A stretch of 64,000 nt of DNA, from the NCBI RefSeq assembly GCF_049200465.1, contig NZ_CP120836.1:3410001-3474000 (forward strand), in the 5' to 3' direction. This DNA is from Leptothermofonsia sp049200465 (lineage in GTDB: Bacteria; Cyanobacteriota; Cyanobacteriia; Leptolyngbyales; Leptolyngbyaceae). Both the position numbers and the translations under genes were made by a program. The notes beneath the pieces were generated by a model. The model was not told where the DNA came from. It made no database searches and saw only the letters and a list, made by a program, of their open reading frames with translations. Shown here one piece after another: positions 20,754-29,845 of the stretch (positions are counted from its first letter, which is position 1; the number at the start of each line of letters is the position of its first letter).

Positions 20754-22061
20754 ATGTCCACCGGATATATTTTGATTCTGGCAGTGCTGGTGCTGGGGGG
20801 GGTCATTGCCACGGTGGGCGATCGCCTGGGAACCCGCGTTGGCAAAGCTCGCCTCAGCCTGTTTAATCTCCGTCCCCGTAAAACTGCGACGCTCGTCACC
20901 ATTCTTACCGGCACTGTGATCTCGGCTTCCACTCTGGGGGTTTTGTTTGCCACCAGTGAGTACCTGCGCAAATGGTTGTTTGAAATTGACTCGCTGCAGG
21001 AAACCATCAGGCGAACTCGGCGGGATCTATACCAAACGCAGATTCAGAAAAACCAGGCTGAGGAGGAACTAGCAAAAGCGCGGGCTGATCGGGTATTGGC
21101 GCAGAAGCAACTGGCGGGCAGCAGAGAACAGCTCACGGGAGCACAGCAACAACTTACTGAAGCAGACCGGGCGCTCAGGGGGGCGATCGCAGAACGTACC
21201 CGAGCCCGGGCGGAAACCGTTCGCGCTGAAGCAGAATTAAATCGGATTCAGAACCAACTGCGGGCTGAGATTCGCCAGCTGCAAGTAGAAAAGAATCGGC
21301 TTATTGCCCAAAGAGACGCAGAAATCAGGGACAAGGAAGCTCAAGTCAAGAAACTGGAAGCCCAGCAAGCCTTCCTGGCCAGAGAAATTCAAGAATTAGA
21401 ACTAGAGCGTCAGGGTCTACGCCAGGGCAATGTGGCAATTCAGCGCGGCCAGATTCTGGCTTCCGCGGTTGTGCGGATTCCATCAACTTCAACAGCGAAA
21501 CAGGCCGTTGATCAGCTCTTAACCGAAGCCAATCGGACGGCGATCCGATTGACACGGCCCGGCACCAGCGGACAGATCATCCAAATTACCAGACCAGAGG
21601 TGGAACAGTTGATCAGTCGGATTGACGACGGAAAAGACTATGTAGTCAGAATCTTTTCGGCTGCCAACTACCTGGTGGGCGAAACCCCCATCCAAGTTTT
21701 TGCAGACGCAGTGCCCAATCGGTCTATCTTTCTGGCAGGCGATGTGGTGGCCGCCACTACCATCGATCCCTCCCGGATGACGGATGAGCAGATTCAACAG
21801 CGCATTAATTTGCTAATTGCCGCCGCTAATTTTCGGGCTCGCAGCCTAGGAATTTTGACCGATTCTGTTGAAATTGGTCGAATTCAGGATGTGATTATCT
21901 TTATCAGCCAACTGAAGCAATATAACCAGATGGTGGATTTGAAAGCTGTTGCAGCGGAGGTCACTAACGTTTCTGGCCCCCTCAAAATTGATTTATTGGC
22001 AACGCAGGATGGCAAGGTCTTGTTTAGAACAAATCATCCAGATACAGGTACCGTTAATTAA
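20754..22061 (+). CDS. DUF3084 membrane-anchored coiled-coil protein
   Basis: 435 residues. Two N-terminal membrane segments (about 3-22 and 40-62) with GGVIATVGDRLGTRVGKARL between them are the DUF3084 signature, followed by a long coiled coil (about 75-220, many EEL/AQKQL heptads) and a globular C-terminal half. The family is widespread in cyanobacteria and its function is unknown. The start ATG at 20754 gives the family N-terminus. It lies 120 bases after ntcA and 33 bases before the YqgF-like gene in the same direction. Confidence 0.88.
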   Translation: MSTGYILILAVLVLGGVIATVGDRLGTRVGKARLSLFNLRPRKTATLVTILTGTVISASTLGVLFATSEYLRKWLFEIDSLQETIRRTRRDLYQTQIQKNQAEEELAKARADRVLAQKQLAGSREQLTGAQQQLTEADRALRGAIAERTRARAETVRAEAELNRIQNQLRAEIRQLQVEKNRLIAQRDAEIRDKEAQVKKLEAQQAFLAREIQELELERQGLRQGNVAIQRGQILASAVVRIPSTSTAKQAVDQLLTEANRTAIRLTRPGTSGQIIQITRPEVEQLISRIDDGKDYVVRIFSAANYLVGETPIQVFADAVPNRSIFLAGDVVAATTIDPSRMTDEQIQQRINLLIAAANFRARSLGILTDSVEIGRIQDVIIFISQLKQYNQMVDLKAVAAEVTNVSGPLKIDLLATQDGKVLFRTNHPDTGTVN

Positions 22062-22094
22062 GAGTCGTGAACCTGTTTGATACATTTTGGTCCC

Positions 22095-22532
22095 ATGTAC
22101 CCTAGTTCTCACCCAACGTCTGATCAGCCTGTTATTCTGGGATTCGACCCTGGTCGCCGCAAGTGCGGTCTAGCGGTTATGGGAGTTGACCGCACATTAC
22201 GTTATCACGAGGTTGTGGTTACAGAGTCGGCGATCGCTACCATCCAAACTCTACGACAGCAGTTTCCAATCTCGATAGTCGTTATGGGTGACCAAACCAC
22301 CGCCAAGGATTGGAAGCAGCGGCTAACGACTGAGCTTGAAGACCCGCTGCGCGTTGTGTTAGTGGATGAGCGCCATAGCAGCCTGGAAGCGCGCGATCGC
22401 TACTGGAAAATGTATCCCCCAAAAGGCATTTACCGTCTGATCCCCAAGGCACTACGTCGCATTCCCCGTCCAATCGACGACATTGTCGCTATCTTGCTGA
22501 TTGAACGCTACTTAGAGCGCCTGGTTCATTAG
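22095..22532 (+). CDS. RuvC-fold (YqgF-like) nuclease
   Basis: About 145 residues from the ATG at 22095. It has the RNase H-like fold: an N-terminal Asp in LGFDPGRRKCGLAV, the central ISIVVMGDQTTAKD region, an acidic VLVDERHSSLEARDRYW and a C-terminal Asp in IPRPIDDIVAILLIERYL. These resemble YqgF/RuvX pre-16S rRNA processing nucleases. The family is known as a Holliday-junction-resolvase-like group; which substrate is cut here is inference. An earlier TTG start at 22077 is less likely. Confidence 0.75.
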   Translation: MYPSSHPTSDQPVILGFDPGRRKCGLAVMGVDRTLRYHEVVVTESAIATIQTLRQQFPISIVVMGDQTTAKDWKQRLTTELEDPLRVVLVDERHSSLEARDRYWKMYPPKGIYRLIPKALRRIPRPIDDIVAILLIERYLERLVH

Positions 22533-22546
22533 CTCAGGATCATGGA

Positions 22547-22614
22547 TATAGCTGTCGCCAGGTTGCTTAGGACACTGGATTTAAGGGGATGAAAGGCTTA
22601 CGACCTCTATAGCC
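22547..22614. repeat. R1 repeat, shortened copy
   Basis: Contains TATAGCTGTCGCCAGGTTGC and the downstream TTAGGACACTGGATTTAAGG, then a short right end CTATAG. Shorter than the other copies and lacking the CG-rich centre. Confidence 0.6.
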
Positions 22615-22667
22615 ACCTCACCCTTTCGCCCTTCGCCTTGCACTTAAAATTTCTTCCACCCCTCAGT

Positions 22668-23723
22668 TCAATACACACTCACCCGAAATCGCCCCCGTCC
22701 AGTAGGATTCATCGAATTGACCACAATGTAGTAAGTGTCATCCTCTGGGAGTTGAGTTCGTTCAATCAATGCTGAGTAAATGTAATTCATGTCGCTGCTG
22801 GTGGCAATGATCTCCCGCTTCGAGTTGAGCAAATAAACCGAGGGTGAAAATTCAGCCCGCAGACTATCCGCCCGAATGTTTACATACTGTCCCCGCTTGC
22901 CCTGAAATTCGTAGGACTGAAAGGAGCTTCCATCCTGTTTTAGCTTCGGACTTTCATCTGTCAGGTCGCCAGTTTTGTCTAAGAGATAGGAGATTCGGTC
23001 ATCCCGCAGGGCCAGACTATAGCGTCCTTCTTTTCGGGGTTCCCGGCTGGTTACCACAATGGAATAGGTTCCGTCTTCGGGCAGGCGGATCTGAAGAAAG
23101 GCACTCTTTTCAGTGCTTTCTCCTCCAAATCGACGGGCGATCGGTTCCTGCCCATCAGGTCCATAAAGAAACATGGCAGGGTTCAGATTCAGGCGAGGAT
23201 CTCGGCTACCCACCAGTCGAATGGCAATGGCTTGGTCTTTCTTACCCTCAAAATAATAGGTGTGGTAGTAGCGATCGCTCGCTACCGGGTCTCCCTTGGC
23301 CAGAACCCCAAACTCCACATCAACAAAATTGAGGCGTTTAACGGTTGCTTTCCGAGAGGCTGGGCGTGATGTCGGAGCCGCGGATGACGGTGGTTGGGAT
23401 GAACTGGAACCACCACCCAGTTCGGCTGAAGTAGCAGGAGTAGATGGAGTAGATGGTTGAGTTGATGCAGGGATAGCACTTCCATCACTGGCCCCTGAAG
23501 CCGCGGGTGGAGGTGGCGGCGTGGGTGGGGGATCTTGCTGCCGGGGTGGCGGCGGAGAGGCTGGTTCAGCTGGTTGCTCTTTCTTAATCAAACTGGCCGC
23601 ATCCTGATCAATGCTGGATGCGGCGATCGGGAGAGCCTGAACCAGGATCAGACCTGTACTGGTTAGACAAGCCAGCAGACGATGGATGAGGATGTGACCA
23701 TCTTTTCTAGGGGTGCCAGCCAT
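22668..23723 (-). CDS. Secreted protein with two PPC-like domains
   Basis: 351 residues. The N-terminus has a signal-peptide pattern (RLLACLTSTGLILVQALP then AAASS). A Pro/Ser/Thr-rich linker covers about residues 40-125. Two similar beta-rich domains follow: one with GKKDQAIAIRLVGS and GTYSIVVTSREP, one with GKRGQYVNIRADS and DTYYIVVNSMNPTGRGRF. This matches the bacterial pre-peptidase C-terminal (PPC) type, usually a carrier of secreted enzymes, but no catalytic domain is present. It is likely an extracytoplasmic adhesive or carrier protein. Confidence 0.7.
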   Translation of the reverse strand: MAGTPRKDGHILIHRLLACLTSTGLILVQALPIAASSIDQDAASLIKKEQPAEPASPPPPRQQDPPPTPPPPPAASGASDGSAIPASTQPSTPSTPATSAELGGGSSSSQPPSSAAPTSRPASRKATVKRLNFVDVEFGVLAKGDPVASDRYYHTYYFEGKKDQAIAIRLVGSRDPRLNLNPAMFLYGPDGQEPIARRFGGESTEKSAFLQIRLPEDGTYSIVVTSREPRKEGRYSLALRDDRISYLLDKTGDLTDESPKLKQDGSSFQSYEFQGKRGQYVNIRADSLRAEFSPSVYLLNSKREIIATSSDMNYIYSALIERTQLPEDDTYYIVVNSMNPTGRGRFRVSVY

Positions 23724-23814
23724 AGTTCGTGGAGAGATACTGCAAGTTGCTTGAAAGCGAAAACCAGATTTCTGGACGTTGTGAGTGCCACAGTGTTCCT
23801 GTCACCTGCCGTAT

Positions 23815-24031
23815 CTAAGTAGCTAGTGAACAATGGCATAAGTCCAGTAACCATTGAGTTGGGGAGTGGGGAGTCGGAGGGAGCCAGAATGGTATCCGTA
23901 TTCCCGCCGTGCTGTACCAGGCGCAATTAAATGAAGGATAATTTCGGGAGTGGAGGGGGTGAAATCCCCTGCCTGGAGGCGCAGCCCCCACTCCTCCCTT
24001 GACAAATACAAATTAATTATGACTACCTACT
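23815..24031. repeat. R5 repeat, copy B (core inverted relative to copy A)
   Basis: Starts GTAGCTAGTG, then the core (about 23828-23916) and the GC-rich flank CCAGGCGCAATTAAATG... to AATTATGACTACC. Copy A reverse-complemented has the same ends but its core reads in the other direction. The element sits between the PPC gene and the kinase gene. Confidence 0.7.
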
Positions 24032-24084
24032 TATCTTTCTTTGATTTGAACTTTCTGTTATCTTCCTTTGATTTGAACTTTCTG
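24031..24084 (-). repeat. 27-bp tandem duplication at the kinase stop
   Basis: Two adjacent 27-bp units differing at one or two positions. Each, read on the minus strand, encodes QKVQIK(G/E)R followed by TAA. So the last codons and stop of the kinase gene have been duplicated; the first stop ends the gene at 24058 and a second copy of the ending follows. Confidence 0.75.
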
Positions 24085-25821
24085 ATAGATCTTAAATCTT
24101 TCCTTTGCTCCACTGCTGACAAAGCTGTCCCAGTCACTGGCAGCCAAAATCGCCTGCCGCTTCTCGTTTTGAGGGAACACAATCAGTTGATGGAAGTTTT
24201 TGTATTTAGGAAGAATCTTCTCGTTTTGATTGCCTCTCAATCGCTGCATTACCGCGGCGGTCAATATTCTTAGCCCTTCTTCGCTTACTAGCCTGACGTT
24301 GCTTGAACCGTCATAGCTGATCGCAATTTGCTGGGCATCGATTCTCTCAACTTTAGGCTTAATGGTAGCGATGACGTCTGCCAGTTCCTGAGATTGCTTG
24401 GGTACTTCGGTCTGTAAAAATTTTTGTAAAACAATGGCTTGCCAGTCAAAGATTTGCTTCTGTGCCTGGCTGTAAAGGGGGGAATCTGGGGGGATGGTAC
24501 GGGCTGTTTGAATTGCCGTTTCTAGACTGGCACCACCTTTTTTAGCCATTTGAACGGCTTGATTAAAGATTTCCTGGTCTTGACTAAGTGGGTCAGGGCT
24601 GGGAGTTGGAGGAGGAGAAGGCTGGCGTTGCAGAGCCGAAATTGTCAAAACGGCAAGCAGGGTAACCGCTCCGATCGCCCCTCCCCACCAAACCCGTCTG
24701 TTGCTCAATGGAAATGGGGAAGGAGAAGGTTCTGATGGAATCGAAGGTTGCGATCGCCCCGGCATGAGAGGCGCAATCAGAGTTGACTGACTCTCCTCTT
24801 GTTGCTCAGACTTGGCCGTTGCGGGTCTGGCTATAATAGCAGAAGGGGATGGAGAGGCGAGGGTTGGTTGAGGGGGAGGAATTGTCTCCGGAGGAATTTC
24901 GGATTTAGCTGAGGTCTCCTCTACAATCGATGCCGTAGTCGAGAGAGACTCAATCGGTGAAACGGGAATTCCATACTTTTGCAACAGGGGTTCAAGGTCG
25001 CGAATTACCTCCTGCGCCGATTGATAACGGTCTCTGAAGGAGTAACGGGTCATCTGGGTCAGAATGGCTGCGAGTTCATTGCTTATCGCAGCGTGCGATC
25101 GCCAGACCAACTCTCCCGTTTCCCGATCTTCCTGAAGCTGGTTGGGAACCAGCCCTGTACTTGCCTGAATGCCGATAATGCCTAAAGCATAAATGTCACT
25201 GTTGAGGCGAGGAGACCCCCTGGCCTGTTCAGCAGGCATGTAGCCAGGGGTACCAATGTTGATAGTCATGCCGCTCTGCTCTTGAGCCGATTGCGCCCGG
25301 ATTTGCTTGACTGAGCCAAAGTCAACCAGAACGGGTTTGCGATCGCGGTTGCGGCGAATGATGTTATCGGGTTTAATATCGCGATGGATGATGCCTTCAT
25401 GGCCGCGATCGCGATAGCCATGAATAAATACCAAAATCATCAAAACCTCGTAAAGCAACCGGCATACCTCAGCTTCGGACCAGGGTTTCCGGAGTTTCAG
25501 TTCGGCAGACAAAGGAGTTCCTTCAATCAGTTCCTGGATCAGAAAGAACTCCCGGTTCTCATCAAAAAATGCCAGCAATTGGGGAATTTGATCATGCCGT
25601 CCAAGGGCTTCCAACACTTCGGCTTCGGTTTGAAACAACCGTTTCACCTCTCCTAGAGAACCTGAATCGCTGCGCTCCGATCTCAATTGCTTGACGAGAC
25701 ATTTAGGGTTACCTGGGCGCTGGGTATCTTCGGCAATGTAAGTTTGCCCGAACCCACCCCTGGCCAGAGTGCGAATGATTCGGTAGCGGCGGGCGAGTAA
25801 TTTGCCAGTCAGCAGGCGCAT
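24058..25821 (-). CDS. Serine/threonine protein kinase with C-terminal extension
   Basis: 587 residues. The kinase domain (about 13-280) is catalytically complete: glycine loop ARGGFGQTY (20-28), Lys44, HRDIKPDN (146-153) with Asp148, and DFG at 167-169. After a Pro-rich linker (about 300-375) comes a transmembrane segment (about 378-398) and a C-terminal domain of about 190 residues without a recognised name. So it is a membrane-bound Hanks-type kinase typical of cyanobacteria. The partner at 30516-32714 resembles it but has lost the active-site residues. The gene has no obvious operon partner. Confidence 0.9.
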   Translation of the reverse strand: MRLLTGKLLARRYRIIRTLARGGFGQTYIAEDTQRPGNPKCLVKQLRSERSDSGSLGEVKRLFQTEAEVLEALGRHDQIPQLLAFFDENREFFLIQELIEGTPLSAELKLRKPWSEAEVCRLLYEVLMILVFIHGYRDRGHEGIIHRDIKPDNIIRRNRDRKPVLVDFGSVKQIRAQSAQEQSGMTINIGTPGYMPAEQARGSPRLNSDIYALGIIGIQASTGLVPNQLQEDRETGELVWRSHAAISNELAAILTQMTRYSFRDRYQSAQEVIRDLEPLLQKYGIPVSPIESLSTTASIVEETSAKSEIPPETIPPPQPTLASPSPSAIIARPATAKSEQQEESQSTLIAPLMPGRSQPSIPSEPSPSPFPLSNRRVWWGGAIGAVTLLAVLTISALQRQPSPPPTPSPDPLSQDQEIFNQAVQMAKKGGASLETAIQTARTIPPDSPLYSQAQKQIFDWQAIVLQKFLQTEVPKQSQELADVIATIKPKVERIDAQQIAISYDGSSNVRLVSEEGLRILTAAVMQRLRGNQNEKILPKYKNFHQLIVFPQNEKRQAILAASDWDSFVSSGAKERFKIYQKVQIKGR

Positions 25822-26155
25822 TGCAGTTCAATAACCAGTTAGACAGGGTAACAGACGGGCTCTCAAGAATTTTTGTTGCGCTGTGAGTATATTTCCTCCC
25901 TAAAGGGAGGCTGCGATTACCAGGCGACTTGCAGCTTAGTTCTATGAATTGCAGGCCCCTTTTGAGTAAATATAGCGGTTCTCACTCGTCGCAACACATC
26001 TAAATCCCAGGAGCCAGAATTCAGAAAAGGGCTTTGTGCACAACTATCAATGTTCCCTCGTTCCCCTGAGAGATTCCGGTACAATAACACTGGTCAGCCA
26101 CGGCTACCTAAAATTATCGATTCGCTGCTTTTCCCATTGGAAATGGAGGGTTGTT
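25822..26155. other. Intergenic region
   Basis: 334 bases between the divergent kinase and FKBP genes. A short CCTCCCTAAAGGGAGG palindrome is visible near 25896-25911. The plus-strand frame that reaches further upstream than the FKBP start has no ribosome binding site, so I treat this as non-coding. Confidence 0.4.
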
Positions 26156-26716
26156 GTGAAGGAAATTTTGATCAGTCTGGGGGTAATGGTTGTCTGTTTC
26201 CTGCTGCTGGTGGTGTCTCAAATTGGTGGGAATCGGGGGCAAGCCATTGCTGGCGAACTATCTAAAACCGAACCTCAAGCGATCGCAACCATTACGGACA
26301 GCTCAGGGGCTAACGTTAGTACGCCAACACCTGTTGCCGAGGCGACAACTTCAGTTCAAGCTCAAGCGGGAGATAAACCAGTGATTACAACCCCTTCGGG
26401 TCTAAAGTATGTGGATTTAGTGGAAGGAACGGGGGCTTCTCCTAAATCAGGGCAAATGGTTGAAGTGCATTACACAGGCACATTAGAAAATGGAAAGAAG
26501 TTTGATAGCTCCCGCGATCGCGGCCAGCCATTCCAATTCAAAATTGGCATAGGCCAGGTGATCAAAGGCTGGGATGAAGGAGTTGGCACCATGAAAGTTG
26601 GTGGACGGCGTCAGCTAATCATCCCTCCCGATCTGGGATATGGTGCGCGTGGGATTGGCCCCATCCCCCCCAACTCAACCCTGATCTTTGATGTTGAGTT
26701 ATTAGGGGTTGGCTAA
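26156..26716 (+). CDS. FKBP-type peptidyl-prolyl isomerase, membrane anchored
   Basis: About 186 residues starting at GTG 26156, chosen because GGAGGG lies 5 bases upstream and the N-terminus becomes a membrane anchor (ILISLGVMVVCFLLLVVS). After a Thr/Ala-rich linker, the FKBP domain (about 75-186) has VHYTGTLENGKKFDSS, GQVIKGWDEGVGTMKVGG and GYGARGIGPIPPNSTL, with the usual FK506-binding residues. It should catalyse proline isomerisation in the periplasm or thylakoid lumen. The stop overlaps the dnaB stop region on the opposite strand by 4 bases. Confidence 0.92.
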   Translation: MKEILISLGVMVVCFLLLVVSQIGGNRGQAIAGELSKTEPQAIATITDSSGANVSTPTPVAEATTSVQAQAGDKPVITTPSGLKYVDLVEGTGASPKSGQMVEVHYTGTLENGKKFDSSRDRGQPFQFKIGIGQVIKGWDEGVGTMKVGGRRQLIIPPDLGYGARGIGPIPPNSTLIFDVELLGVG

Positions 26717-28068
26717 TAATTCCGATTTGGGGTTGCCAGGTTGCGGAACTGGGTAAATTGGGACTCAAATAGCAGCTTGACAGTTCCGGTGGGCCCATTG
26801 CGATGTTTGGAGATGATCACTTCTGAAATGCCGCGATCGGGGGTGTCAGGATTGTAGTATTCATCCCGATAAAGCATCATGATCAGGTCTGCGTCCTGCT
26901 CGATCGCGCCCGATTCTCTCAAATCACTCATCATTGGGCGTTTATTGGTGCGTGACTCCACACTACGGCTCAACTGCGATAGGGCCATTACCGGAACACT
27001 CAATTCCCGTGCTAGACTCTTAAGCGCCCGTGTCACCTTCGACAACTCCTGTACCCGGTTGTCTCCCCCCCCTTCCATTAGTTGTAAGTAGTCCAGCACA
27101 ACCAGACCCAAAACACCTCCCTGTTCAGCCTGAAGCCGCCGTGCTTTTGAGCGCATCTCAGTAATGCTGATATTGGGCGTGTCATCGATAAAAATTGGTA
27201 GCTGGGAAAGGGTACTGATAGCATGGCCAAGAGGCTCCCACTCATTCTGACTGATCCGCCCTGCCCGCAGCCGCCCGCTCTCAATCCTGACTTCACTGGC
27301 CAGCAGTCGCTGCACCAACTGTTCCTTTGACATTTCCAGGCTAAACACAGCAACGGGCAGTTTATGAAAGGCGGCGATATTGCGGGCAATGTTGAGGACG
27401 AAACTCGTCTTACCCATAGATGGACGACCTGCCACAATAATCAGGTCTGAGCGTTGAAACCCCTGAGTCATGGCATCCAGGTCGTAGAAACCACAGGATA
27501 AACCCGGCAGCACTATCCCCAGTGAACGGCTCTCAATATCGGTAAATGTATGAGTCAAAATATCCGCAGTTGCCATCAACCCCTGCTGAGGGCGCTCTTG
27601 AGTAATACCAAAAATCTTCTGCTCCGCCTCATCCAGAACATGTTCTAAATCGGTGGAAGAATCATGCCCCAGATAAGCAATTTCGTTACCCGCCCGAATA
27701 AGCCTGCGGCGCATGTACTTGTCCATCACCAGCGCCGCGTATTGATCAATGTTGACCGCACTCACAGTCCGGTCAACCAGTTGTACCAGTTTACTTTGCC
27801 CACCAACCTTTTCCAGCATTCCCCGATCGCGCAGCCAGGAAGTAATACTCATCAGGTCGGTGGGATTTCCCTGACTCTGTAAAACCAGGGCGGCTCGATA
27901 AATCTCCTGATGGGCACTTAAATAAAACGCCTCTGGCCGCAGCAGGTCAGCAACCCGGTTAATGGCTTCCGGGTCTAGCAAGATACCACCCAAAATCGCC
28001 TCCTCTGCATCAATATTTTGGGGAGGGAGGCGATCGCTGTATGCCTGAAAATTTAGTTCCTGAACCAT
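26713..28068 (-). CDS. dnaB: Replicative DNA helicase
   Basis: 451 residues from the ATG at 28068 (MVQELNFQAYSDRLPPQN), the better match to the family than the ATG nine codons earlier. The N-terminal primase-interaction domain is followed by the RecA-like motor with Walker A GRPSMGKTS (about 214-222), VFSLEMSKEQLVQRLL, the VVLDYLQLM Walker B region and the C-terminal HRNGPTGTVKLLF. It unwinds DNA at the replication fork. No intein is visible. It ends at TAG at the expected C-terminus. Convergent with the FKBP gene. Confidence 0.95.
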   Translation of the reverse strand: MVQELNFQAYSDRLPPQNIDAEEAILGGILLDPEAINRVADLLRPEAFYLSAHQEIYRAALVLQSQGNPTDLMSITSWLRDRGMLEKVGGQSKLVQLVDRTVSAVNIDQYAALVMDKYMRRRLIRAGNEIAYLGHDSSTDLEHVLDEAEQKIFGITQERPQQGLMATADILTHTFTDIESRSLGIVLPGLSCGFYDLDAMTQGFQRSDLIIVAGRPSMGKTSFVLNIARNIAAFHKLPVAVFSLEMSKEQLVQRLLASEVRIESGRLRAGRISQNEWEPLGHAISTLSQLPIFIDDTPNISITEMRSKARRLQAEQGGVLGLVVLDYLQLMEGGGDNRVQELSKVTRALKSLARELSVPVMALSQLSRSVESRTNKRPMMSDLRESGAIEQDADLIMMLYRDEYYNPDTPDRGISEVIISKHRNGPTGTVKLLFESQFTQFRNLATPNRNY

Positions 28069-28305
28069 GATCCTAATTCTTCTGGCAACTGCCAAACCTG
28101 AGGTTTCTACTCAACCCTTGAGAAGGTTAAGCCGTACAATCCTACACTATATCTAGAGTTTTCGGTTAAATCTCAAAATTTAAGCACTAGATTTAGCGCA
28201 GCTTACTTCTGCAGCAACCCTTATTTCATATAAATCGTACTTTTGTACTATAGTAACAAGGTTTACTGGCAGTTCACAATCTCAATAGGCTGGCGATGAA
28301 TGCTT

Positions 28306-28350
28306 TATGGCTGTCGCCAGGTTGCTTAGGACACTGGGTTTAAGGAAGTG
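28306..28350. repeat. R1 repeat, partial copy
   Basis: Contains TATGGCTGTCGCCAGGTTGC and TTAGGACACTGGGTTTAAGG, the left half of R1, without the right end. Confidence 0.5.
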
Positions 28351-28436
28351 TGAGAGCGAAGCTCAGCCCTGTCAAGGTAATCGTTTGTACTACCAAATTC
28401 CAGGCGCTAGCAACGAAAGAATAAGGGTTTGAAGGA

Positions 28437-28658
28437 TTGGAACAAATTTTGTCTATCAGTAAAGAAAGGAGCTTTTCCGCATTTCAACATCCATCTTTAA
28501 CGAGCACGTGCTGGAATATTGAGGCCTTTCTGGGGGCTGTAAAGTGGGCATTGGCCTACCCTACTGAGGTGTGGATGAAGCTGGCTTTTCAGTTTAGGAA
28601 GCTGGCTGCATTTTTAACCAGGCTGGCTGCATTTCAAACTGAGTTAACGTCCTTCTAA
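28437..28658 (+). CDS. Possible small ORF with a heptapeptide repeat
   Basis: 73 residues, from a TTG codon with GAAGGA nearby. The C-terminus is three copies of a seven-residue unit encoded by 21-bp direct repeats at 28580, 28601 and 28622: KLAFQFR, KLAAFLT, RLAAFQT, then ELTSF. There is no known domain. It may be a chance frame across a DNA repeat; a real protein would carry a short amphipathic helix. No support from neighbours. Confidence 0.25.
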   Translation: MEQILSISKERSFSAFQHPSLTSTCWNIEAFLGAVKWALAYPTEVWMKLAFQFRKLAAFLTRLAAFQTELTSF

Positions 28659-28946
28659 ATGAAGCCACGGCTAGCTGCAACGCAGTTTGCCTCACTGAGT
28701 GCGCAGCCAGCTATATTTTACTTTGAAGCATTACTGACTTCACAATGGGGGCAGTCGGCTTGATCACAAGCGAGGCTGGCTTCTGTAGGATTGAAGCCAG
28801 TCTCCAAATTTGAGCAGAAATGCGATCACCTGGGAACATGAGTTGTATAGCAGTAGTGATCGTGGTCAGGACTTAAAACCCCAATGTCTTTCAAGGACAT
28901 CGGGATTCGTTAAAGTCAGAAGCCAGGTTCAGAGAGAACCAATATC

Positions 28947-29643
28947 CTACAATTGGGGTGTTTTAGCAGCCTGGATATAATGCCTGACATCCAGGTACTG
29001 TCGAGATTCGCTGACGTATAGAGAGCCAGGAATGCTTGCCCGCACGTTGAAAAGTTGCTGGATGACCTGACTGGCGTTTTCGTTGGGTTTCAACGTAAAT
29101 AGAAGCCCCGTGCAGGGGCCCCCAATTTCGGTTGCTACACAGACTACTGGTTGCCGATTAATGATGCCAGTGGTGATGTAGTTTAGCCTCCCTTCCCGGT
29201 AGTAGCGGTCAAACCGATTAGAAACCTCTTGACAGCGGACTTCTGGGTCGAAACTAGAGCGAGAAAAGTAGTGGGAAACCCAATTGATCAGGGGATAAAT
29301 CCCAGTGGGGGTGGCAATAAAGGTGGTTGGCCTGCCCCGATGATCTGGCTGGTAAAAGAAGCTATCGGAAATGACTGGAGGAGGAGGGATCGCCGCTGGC
29401 TGGCAAACCCTTCTCTTCCTCCATACATTCCATCGGTATGGGTGGGTAGCTAACCGGAGTGGTGGAAACCGGATGGGGTGGAACAACAGTGGTTAGGCGG
29501 TCGTTAGAGTGGGGACAGGTCGGAGTTGAAGCGTTTGCTGGGCTGGCCGCAGCGGATTGATGGATAGGGGCGATCGCGCCAAAAGCAAACGCCCCCAAAG
29601 CCCCCAGTTTCAAGCCCAGTTTCAAGCATGGTTGGAGTTTCAT
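28947..29643 (-). pseudogene. COP23-domain protein with a frameshift
   Basis: The frame starting at 29643 (MKLQPCLKLGLKLGALGAF) has a signal peptide and runs into a stop at 29362. The following COP23 domain is in another frame, from about 29420 to 28947: it has FYQPDHRGRPTTFIATPTG, RCQEVSNRFDRYYREGRL, QPVVCVATEIGGPCTGLLF and a C-terminal LYVSESRQYLDV. Two cysteine pairs look conserved. The two frames overlap around 29362-29486, so one small indel joins them. COP23 domains are cyanobacterial secreted modules of unknown role. A sequence error is possible. Confidence 0.65.
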
Positions 29644-29845
29644 AGGATCGTTGTCTCGCATTGAATGGGATCTGAGCGCTACTAAATGACTAAATGGAGG
29701 CTGTCCCATAAAGAAGTCGCACAGCATCCTCATCAGTAACCCTCGCTTCATTAATCTCGGTAGCGAAGAAAAAAAAAGGAGAAACGGGACAAAGATCCGC
29801 CTCTCTTCACGCTCTCTTTACAATCAACAATCCCAGGAATGAGTA

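Larger units (their letters stand above)
28096..28946. other. Long intergenic region with repeats
   Basis: About 850 bases without a well-supported gene. It holds a partial R1 repeat (28306-28350), a 21-bp tandem repeat (28580-28642), several GCCAGC/GCTGGC-type inverted segments, and a short hairpin near 28878-28906. A possible small ORF overlaps the tandem repeat; see the separate entry. Confidence 0.45.
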
